DNA of 64,000 nt from Cytophagaceae bacterium (lineage in GTDB: Bacteria; Bacteroidota; Bacteroidia; Cytophagales; Spirosomataceae), in NCBI GenBank assembly GCA_005791165.1, contig SXXW01000030.1, positions 1-64,000 of the forward strand. The letters run 5' to 3'. Every line of letters starts with the position of its first letter. Within the stretch, counting starts at the first letter, position 1. Below, one piece after another: positions 58,299 to 64,000 of this stretch. The notes beneath the pieces were generated by a model. It ran no database searches, was not told where the DNA came from, and worked only from the letters and a program-made list of their open reading frames with translations. Both the position numbers and the translations under genes were made by a program.

Positions 58299-59117
58299 TT
58301 ATTGGTTTTCTCCGCCTACAACCCAAACATCTATCGCATCTCCTGGGTGGATGCTTGTTCCAGTGCATGTGGCGCAACTTTGTTTAAATACAGTTCCAGC
58401 AGGGAATTCGCTATTGGCTTCATAGGTTACTTTTCCTATTTTCAAATTCATACCTGCTAATATGATATTGACTTCGTCCATCGGCTTGCCCACTAAATCA
58501 GGCAATTCCATTTCTACATTGGCTGTTCCATTACCTATAAATAAGTCGACTGCAGTGCCTTTAGGTATGCTAGCTCCTGCCTCGATTTTTCTGCCAAATG
58601 CTTGAACTTCAATCACTTCTTTAATTCGAGGGTCATTTACTTCATGTACGATTCCTTTTCTTAAACCTAAGATAAAGAGTTGTTGTTCTGCGCTTCGCAC
58701 GGACAAGCCGACTAACGTTGGTAATTTGATCGTAGGAGGGGTTTCAGAATTGATGGTAATGTATATTTTTCTGCCTGATTTGACCAATGAATTTGGCATC
58801 GGGTATTGAGATAAAATCGTTAATGGAGGTTTGTCTGCTGTGAAAGTGCAATCCGAAATTTCATATTCCAAATCGTTTTGGCTAATCAACTCTTCCATTT
58901 TTTCAACACTCATTCCTTTTAGATTAGGAACTTTAATCGTTTCGCCGTGGTGTGTACTCCAAGGTAAATAGACAAAGAAGAAGCCGAAAAACAAGACTAA
59001 AAATAAGGAAATAATGATCGCTATGTGCGTATAAAGATCTTTCTTAGTTTGAGTCGGAATGATGGCCATATGCTTTATAATTCGAATTTGTTGCAAGTTA
59101 TAATAAATATGTCGCAA
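58299..59117 (-). CDS. Membrane-anchored PASTA-domain protein (no kinase domain)
   Basis: Single N-terminal TM then three PASTA-type repeats (VPNLKGMSVEKMEELI; LPTLVGLSVRSAEQQL; LPDLVGKPMDEVNIIL). A start near 59069 (MAIIPTQTKKD) is also plausible. Confidence 0.88.
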   Translation of the reverse strand: MRHIYYNLQQIRIIKHMAIIPTQTKKDLYTHIAIIISLFLVLFFGFFFVYLPWSTHHGETIKVPNLKGMSVEKMEELISQNDLEYEISDCTFTADKPPLTILSQYPMPNSLVKSGRKIYITINSETPPTIKLPTLVGLSVRSAEQQLFILGLRKGIVHEVNDPRIKEVIEVQAFGRKIEAGASIPKGTAVDLFIGNGTANVEMELPDLVGKPMDEVNIILAGMNLKIGKVTYEANSEFPAGTVFKQSCATCTGTSIHPGDAIDVWVVGGENQ

Positions 59118-59152
59118 TTTGGAAATTGTCTATTGGAAAAAACAGCAGCTTT

Positions 59153-59187
59153 TAATAAAAAAAGAGACGCGAAATATCGCGTCTCTT
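59153..59187 (-). terminator. Rho-independent terminator for the Gfo/Idh gene on the minus strand
   Basis: On minus: AAGAGACGCGA-tatt-TCGCGTCTCTT followed by a T run. Confidence 0.88.
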
Positions 59188-59210
59188 CAAGCTATTAATT
59201 TGTATTTAAA

Positions 59211-60548
59211 TTAATATTTAAACACTTTATTTCCAGCCATAACCTCTTGCGTTTTCTCATCAAAAGTCACTCGTTGACCCGTGCGATATGCCGCATTTGA
59301 CATAATGGTTGCAATAGAATGTTGATATCCAGCTTCGATCGGCGCGTTTGGAGTCTTGCGAGAACGAACACATTCCATCCAGTTTTTAATGTGGTTGAAT
59401 GTTAATTGGTCTCCACCCGTATTTGCACTTGTCTCAACTACAATAGCTTCACCTAATTTCATGCTAGGTAATAGGTTGGCTTGCATACCCATTTCCTTTG
59501 CATCTCTTTCTCGAAGTCCACCGTTAGGCGAAATTGTGTTTGTATCTAGATTTAATTCACCTGCATTTGAGTAATAGATTTCTTTCGTTCCGCCAGCTCC
59601 ATTTGAGAAGCGAGAAGTAAATTGAACTTGGAATCCTTTTGTTTTATCATCTGAAGGGCCGTAATCAAATACAGTTGTTTGGGTATCTGCATTTACACGA
59701 CCATCATTCCATTGGTAAATACCTCCGTTAGAAACGGCAGAACGAGGGTGTGTTAGACCAGAGAACCAGTGTACAGTATCAATTTGATGCGACATCCACT
59801 GACCTGAAATACCAGATGAATATGGCCAGAATAAGCGATATTCTAAGTATTTACGTGGATCAAAAGTATCTTTAGGACGGTTAAGCAAGAAACGATTCCA
59901 ATCAACATCGGATTCCTTTAAAACCTTAGTTAAAGCTGGACGTCTCCATCTTCCTGGTTGGTTTACATTCCAAAGCAATTCCACCATTTTGATATCACCA
60001 AATTTACCTGACTTGATAAAATCTTCTGCAGCAAAATAATTGGTTCCTGAACGACGTTGAGAACCTATTTGTACAATTTTATTGGATTCTTTTACGGCCT
60101 TTAAAACCGCGCGGTTATCTTCCATGGTTTCGGCCAAGGGCTTCTCACAATAGGCATCACAACCTGCTTTTACCGCTTCAATTAAGTGAATGGCATGTTG
60201 GAAATCGGCTGTTGAAATAAATACAGCATCAATACCTTTTGAAGCATACAGCTCGTCGTTATTGCGATAAGTTGTCACTTTAGATCCCAATTGACTTTGG
60301 TAATAAGCTGCACCTTCTTCTCTACGGCGATTCCAAAGATCAGAAAGTCCAACCATTTCAAAATTCATCTCTTTCGATAAAGTTTTGAATGGGCCTACAT
60401 GTGATGATCGGTGACGATCTGAAAAACCAACTGCAGCCACGCGCACCCGGTCATTGGCTCCTAAAATCTTGCTATAAGATTTTGGGCTAAAGGCAAAAGT
60501 ACCTAGCGAAGCTAAAGTACCTTTTTGAATAAATTCTCTTCTTTCCAT
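59211..60548 (-). CDS. Gfo/Idh/MocA family oxidoreductase with Tat-like signal
   Basis: MERREFIQKGTLASLGTF; VFISTADFQHAIHLIEAVKAGCDAYCEKPLAETMEDNRAVL. Confidence 0.92.
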   Translation of the reverse strand: MERREFIQKGTLASLGTFAFSPKSYSKILGANDRVRVAAVGFSDRHRSSHVGPFKTLSKEMNFEMVGLSDLWNRRREEGAAYYQSQLGSKVTTYRNNDELYASKGIDAVFISTADFQHAIHLIEAVKAGCDAYCEKPLAETMEDNRAVLKAVKESNKIVQIGSQRRSGTNYFAAEDFIKSGKFGDIKMVELLWNVNQPGRWRRPALTKVLKESDVDWNRFLLNRPKDTFDPRKYLEYRLFWPYSSGISGQWMSHQIDTVHWFSGLTHPRSAVSNGGIYQWNDGRVNADTQTTVFDYGPSDDKTKGFQVQFTSRFSNGAGGTKEIYYSNAGELNLDTNTISPNGGLRERDAKEMGMQANLLPSMKLGEAIVVETSANTGGDQLTFNHIKNWMECVRSRKTPNAPIEAGYQHSIATIMSNAAYRTGQRVTFDEKTQEVMAGNKVFKY

Positions 60549-60566
60549 GGTAATAGGTTTATAATT

Positions 60567-61931
60567 TTATTTAATTTCTCTAATTTTTATGTTTTTGTAA
60601 AAAACGGAATCTCCATGCTCTTGAAACAAGATAGGACCAGCTGCTTGAGCACCATAACCATCCCATCTTGAATGCTTGCTATGTGCTACTAACACTTTGT
60701 AAATATTGCTATTTCTTTCGTATTCTAACACCTTAAATCCATTTAACCAGTGTTGTACTATGTTGTTTGGATAAACGATGATACGTCCTTGATTCCATTC
60801 ACCAATTTTCTTTTGAAAACGCTTGTCGTTTTTGTTTGACGGAATGATATCATATAAACTAGCTAAGGTACGGTTTCCAACAGTTCCCAATTTTGCATCA
60901 GGATGTTTGTCGTCATCTAAAACTTGGTATTCTAAGCCGATCGCTGACATGCCCGAAGCATATGTTTCGTTCACAAAATATTTAACCCCTGAATTAGCTC
61001 CTTCGGTTAGTTTAAAATCAAAAACTAATTCAAAAGCCCCGAATTTTTCGTTGGTTAATATATCCCCGCCATTACCTGATTCTTTTCCACCTGAAGAATT
61101 CACATGCAAAGTTCCTTCTTCTACTGTCCAAACTTTAGGTGGTGCAGTGGTTTTGAAAGCAGATCTAAATCCAGTTAAATCCTTGCCATTGAATAATAAT
61201 TTAAATCCTAACGATTTTTCCTGAACTGAAAGCGTATTCAATGTGTAGTTTTCTACGGGAGTTACTCCATCCGCTGGGCGTGGTTGCATGTCCTTACCAG
61301 TTTGAATGCGAACGTTTTTCCACATAACTTGTTTTCCAGCCGTAGCTTCTTTTCCTATCGCATGCACTTGAAGGGCGATAAATCCTTCTGGAGTCATGTC
61401 GTCGATCAAATTGGCCACAGGCACATCATTAATCCAAGTACGAATCACACTTCCAATTGCCTCAATGCGGTACTTATTCCAAGCGTCACGTTTGAATGCT
61501 TTTTTAGCGGCAGGATTCATTTCGTTTTGGTATAACCAGCCTCTACGCGCTTCGTCGTAGATTCCGCCTGACCAACCGCGATCCGAGGGATCTATTTCTA
61601 CTTGGTAGCCATGAACGCGACCATTATTAACTTCTGGTTTGGATAAACTACGGATTTGAATACCTGAATTCATGGAGTTGTCCACTTTTAATTCTAACTC
61701 AAGGATGAAATCACCGTACGTTTTTTCGGTGGCCATGAAAGAATTTGGTGTGTTTGCTACGGTTGTGCCGATAATCACTCCATTTTTAATTTCGTATTTC
61801 GCTTGGCCATTTAATTGTTTCCAACCCGTAAAGGTTTTTCCGTCAAAAAGGTTGGTCCATTTTTGTGCTTGCATGGCAGTTGGCAACAGCATCACAGCTA
61901 CAAGCATTGAGTAAATTGTTTTTTTCATCAT
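60567..61931 (-). CDS. Tandem DUF1080 (3-keto-disaccharide hydrolase-type) secreted protein
   Basis: Two DUF1080 units: [18 protein letters not shown]...NSGIQIRS and [18 protein letters not shown]...[39 protein letters not shown]; signal peptide. Confidence 0.92.
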   Translation of the reverse strand: [454 protein letters not shown]

Positions 61932-61996
61932 TGTATTTAAAGGTATATTTCTATTTCTTATAAAGATATAACCAATATTTTTTTACTCAAATTTTT

Positions 61997-62055
61997 ATCT
62001 ACAAATAGATTATTTTTAGCGAATTTTTTAATGTTAATCTATTATTTTTGTAGAT
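61997..62055. repeat. Inverted repeat ATCTACAAA ... TTTGTAGAT in a divergent promoter region
   Basis: 9-bp perfect arms at 61997-62005 and 62047-62055; the right arm overlaps a TATTTTTG -7-like element (62043-62050). Confidence 0.5.
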
Positions 62056-62061
62056 TATTAA

Positions 62062-63234
62062 TTGAAATTTATGAAAAAACAGACTCAGTCGATCCGAATC
62101 CAGGTACCTAAGTCCCATAACCGTGAACATTCTGTGCCTCTTTATTTGACGTCAAGTTTTACGTTTGAAGATTCAGAGCAGAGTAAAGCCGTTTTTGCGG
62201 ATGAAATAGAGGGAAACATTTATTCTCGATTCATGAATCCCAATGTGGATGAATTTGTTTCTAAAATGTGTGTGTTGGAAAATGCTGAGGATGGAATTGC
62301 GTTCTCAACGGGAATGGCTGCCATATTTGCATCAATGGCTGGTTTGTTGAAATCTGGAGATCATATTATCGCTTCCAAAGCTTTATTTGGCTCAGCGATT
62401 CAAATATTAACCAAAATCACTGCGAAGTGGGGCATAGAATGCACTTTTGTTTCTGGGAGTGATTTAGATGCCTGGAAAAATGCGATTAAACCTAACACAA
62501 AATTCATGTTTTGTGAGAGTCCCTCAAATCCAGGGTTAGAGCTTATCGACATACAAGCGCTGAGTGATTTGAAAGCAGGAAAGGATATTGTTTTGGCGGT
62601 CGACAATTGTTTCGCAACGCCTATTTTACAAACTCCAATCGATATGGGAGCTGATTTAGTCATTCATTCGGCAACTAAATTCATCGACGGACAAGGGCGA
62701 GTGTTAGGCGGGATTATTTGTGGAAAAAAAGAATTGATTCAAGAAATACGGTTTTTTGCTCGACACACGGGTCCCTCTTTGTCGCCATTTAATGCTTGGA
62801 TTTTATCAAAAAGCTTAGAATTGCTTGAGTTAAGGATGCAAAAGCATTCTGAAAATGCAATGGCATTGGCCTTAGCTTTAGATGGTCACAAAGCGCTTAA
62901 TGCAGTTAATTATCCTTTTCTACCTGCACATCCTCAATATGAGTTGGCCAAAAAGCAAATGAAATATGGTGGCGGTATTATTACCATTGATATAAAAGGT
63001 GGATTTGAAAAGGTAAATGCCTTTTCGAAACAGTTGAAGTTTATCACTATTTCGTCCAATTTAGGAGATTCTCGTACAATTATGACGCATCCAGGCTCCA
63101 CGACCCATTCGAAATTGTCCGTTGAAGACAAGGCTGAAGTGGGCATCACGGATGGAATGGTTCGTATATCAGTGGGCTTAGAGCATATTGATGATTTAAT
63201 TCAGGATATCACGCAAGCTCTAAATAAACTATAA
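62062..63234 (+). CDS. Cys/Met metabolism PLP-dependent enzyme (trans-sulfuration family)
   Basis: HSVPLYLTSSFTFEDSEQ; YSRFMNPNVDEF; SGMAAI-type STGMAAIFASMAGLLKSGDHII; HSATKFIDGQGRVLGGIICG. Confidence 0.92.
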   Translation: MKFMKKQTQSIRIQVPKSHNREHSVPLYLTSSFTFEDSEQSKAVFADEIEGNIYSRFMNPNVDEFVSKMCVLENAEDGIAFSTGMAAIFASMAGLLKSGDHIIASKALFGSAIQILTKITAKWGIECTFVSGSDLDAWKNAIKPNTKFMFCESPSNPGLELIDIQALSDLKAGKDIVLAVDNCFATPILQTPIDMGADLVIHSATKFIDGQGRVLGGIICGKKELIQEIRFFARHTGPSLSPFNAWILSKSLELLELRMQKHSENAMALALALDGHKALNAVNYPFLPAHPQYELAKKQMKYGGGIITIDIKGGFEKVNAFSKQLKFITISSNLGDSRTIMTHPGSTTHSKLSVEDKAEVGITDGMVRISVGLEHIDDLIQDITQALNKL

Positions 63235-64000
63235 TGTTCATCGCTCTCATTATTTGCCTTGCTTTAATCACCCTTAATGTGGTGGTCGGCGTATATGTGG
63301 AGCGTAAATTATCAGCATTTATGCAGGACCGTTTGGGTCCGATGGAAGTTGGGAAATGGGGTCTATTGCAAGTTTTTGCCGACTTACTAAAGCTTTTACA
63401 AAAGGAGGATATCGTTCCTTTTGCTGCCCAAAGAAAACTTTTTCTCGCGGCACCCTGGATTATTTTTTTGTCTATTTTTGGCGCTTTTTCAGTTATTCCC
63501 TTAAGCTCAGGAATTTGGCTTCAAGGTAGCCAGACAGAAATGGGTTTAATGCTCCTGATGGGAATTATATCATTGGATACCCTTGGAATATTGCTGGCAG
63601 GCTGGACATCCAATAATAAATATTCGCTTTTGGGTGCGATACGTTCGGCGGCCCAACTCGTTTCTTATGAAATTCCGTTAGGTTTATCGATTTTGTCGGT
63701 GGTTATTTTATCTTCTAGTTTGAATTTGCAGGTGATTGCGGGCCAACAAGGTATTTTTGCAGAAGGGGAACAATATTTATTTGGTATTAAATATACAGGA
63801 ATTGAAGTGGGAAGTATAGGAGGGATTTTGACGTGGAATGTGGTCCGAATGCCTTTTATGTTTTTGCTATTCATCGTATTTTTTATTGCCAGTTTAGCAG
63901 AAGCTAATCGGGCACCTTTTGATATTCCAGAAGCTGAGTCGGAATTAGTCGGCGGTTTTCATACCGAATATTCAGGGATGCGCTGGGCATTATTGTTTTT
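63234..64000 (+). CDS. nuoH: NADH-quinone oxidoreductase subunit H, N-terminal part (runs off window edge)
   Basis: Manual translation: MFIALIICLALITLNVVVGVYVERKLSAFMQDRLGPMEVG...GWTSNNKYSLLGAIRSAAQLVSYEIPLGLS...EANRAPFDIPEAESELVGGFHTEYSGMRWALLF; open to the window end. Confidence 0.95.
   Translation, partial: MFIALIICLALITLNVVVGVYVERKLSAFMQDRLGPMEVGKWGLLQVFADLLKLLQKEDIVPFAAQRKLFLAAPWIIFLSIFGAFSVIPLSSGIWLQGSQTEMGLMLLMGIISLDTLGILLAGWTSNNKYSLLGAIRSAAQLVSYEIPLGLSILSVVILSSSLNLQVIAGQQGIFAEGEQYLFGIKYTGIEVGSIGGILTWNVVRMPFMFLLFIVFFIASLAEANRAPFDIPEAESELVGGFHTEYSGMRWALLF

Noticed and set aside
60823-61914. Plus-strand ORFs 60823, 61284 and 61672 inside the tandem DUF1080 gene
   Set aside because: Shadow ORFs opposite a well-supported gene.
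1-64000. CRISPR arrays, prophage, IS elements, tRNA/rRNA, restriction or defence systems
   Set aside because: No repeat-spacer structure, transposase, integrase, phage structural, nuclease/methylase or structural RNA signature was seen.

Overview
This 64 kb window is a gene-dense, AT-rich Bacteroidota chromosome segment, probably Cytophagales-like (inferred from gene content). I saw no rRNA, tRNA, CRISPR array, prophage or transposase. The left half (about 0-31 kb) is dominated by carbohydrate catabolism. It has a SusD-like C-terminus at the left edge, a sialidase/NagX-like/NagB/NagA amino-sugar cluster, five of the window's six Gfo/Idh/MocA oxidoreductases (all six with Tat-like RRxF signals), two of its three DUF1080 (3-keto-disaccharide hydrolase-type) proteins, a ThuA-like protein, an AP-endonuclease-2-type sugar isomerase, and a 1051-aa SGNH-like/beta-propeller/HEAT/cytochrome-c fusion. 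A putative secreted glycosidase operon and an AlkB-like monooxygenase follow. The right half is mostly housekeeping (dtd, mazG-like, mgtE, rsmA, clpB, NFACT, miaA, DEAD-box helicases, nuoH start) plus a large hybrid histidine kinase, an oxidative-pentose end module (FAH + ALDH), and a further Gfo/Idh + DUF1080 pair. Main observations: (i) a candidate periplasmic 3-keto-glycoside system with a possible cytochrome-linked electron outlet; (ii) a probable pseudo-SGNH domain in the fusion protein; (iii) seven of eight convergent gene pairs abut or overlap at their stop codons; (iv) operator-like 8-5-8 palindromes upstream of sugar genes; (v) nuoH overlapping a Cys/Met PLP-enzyme gene. All family calls are by eye from the supplied translations; no searches were run.
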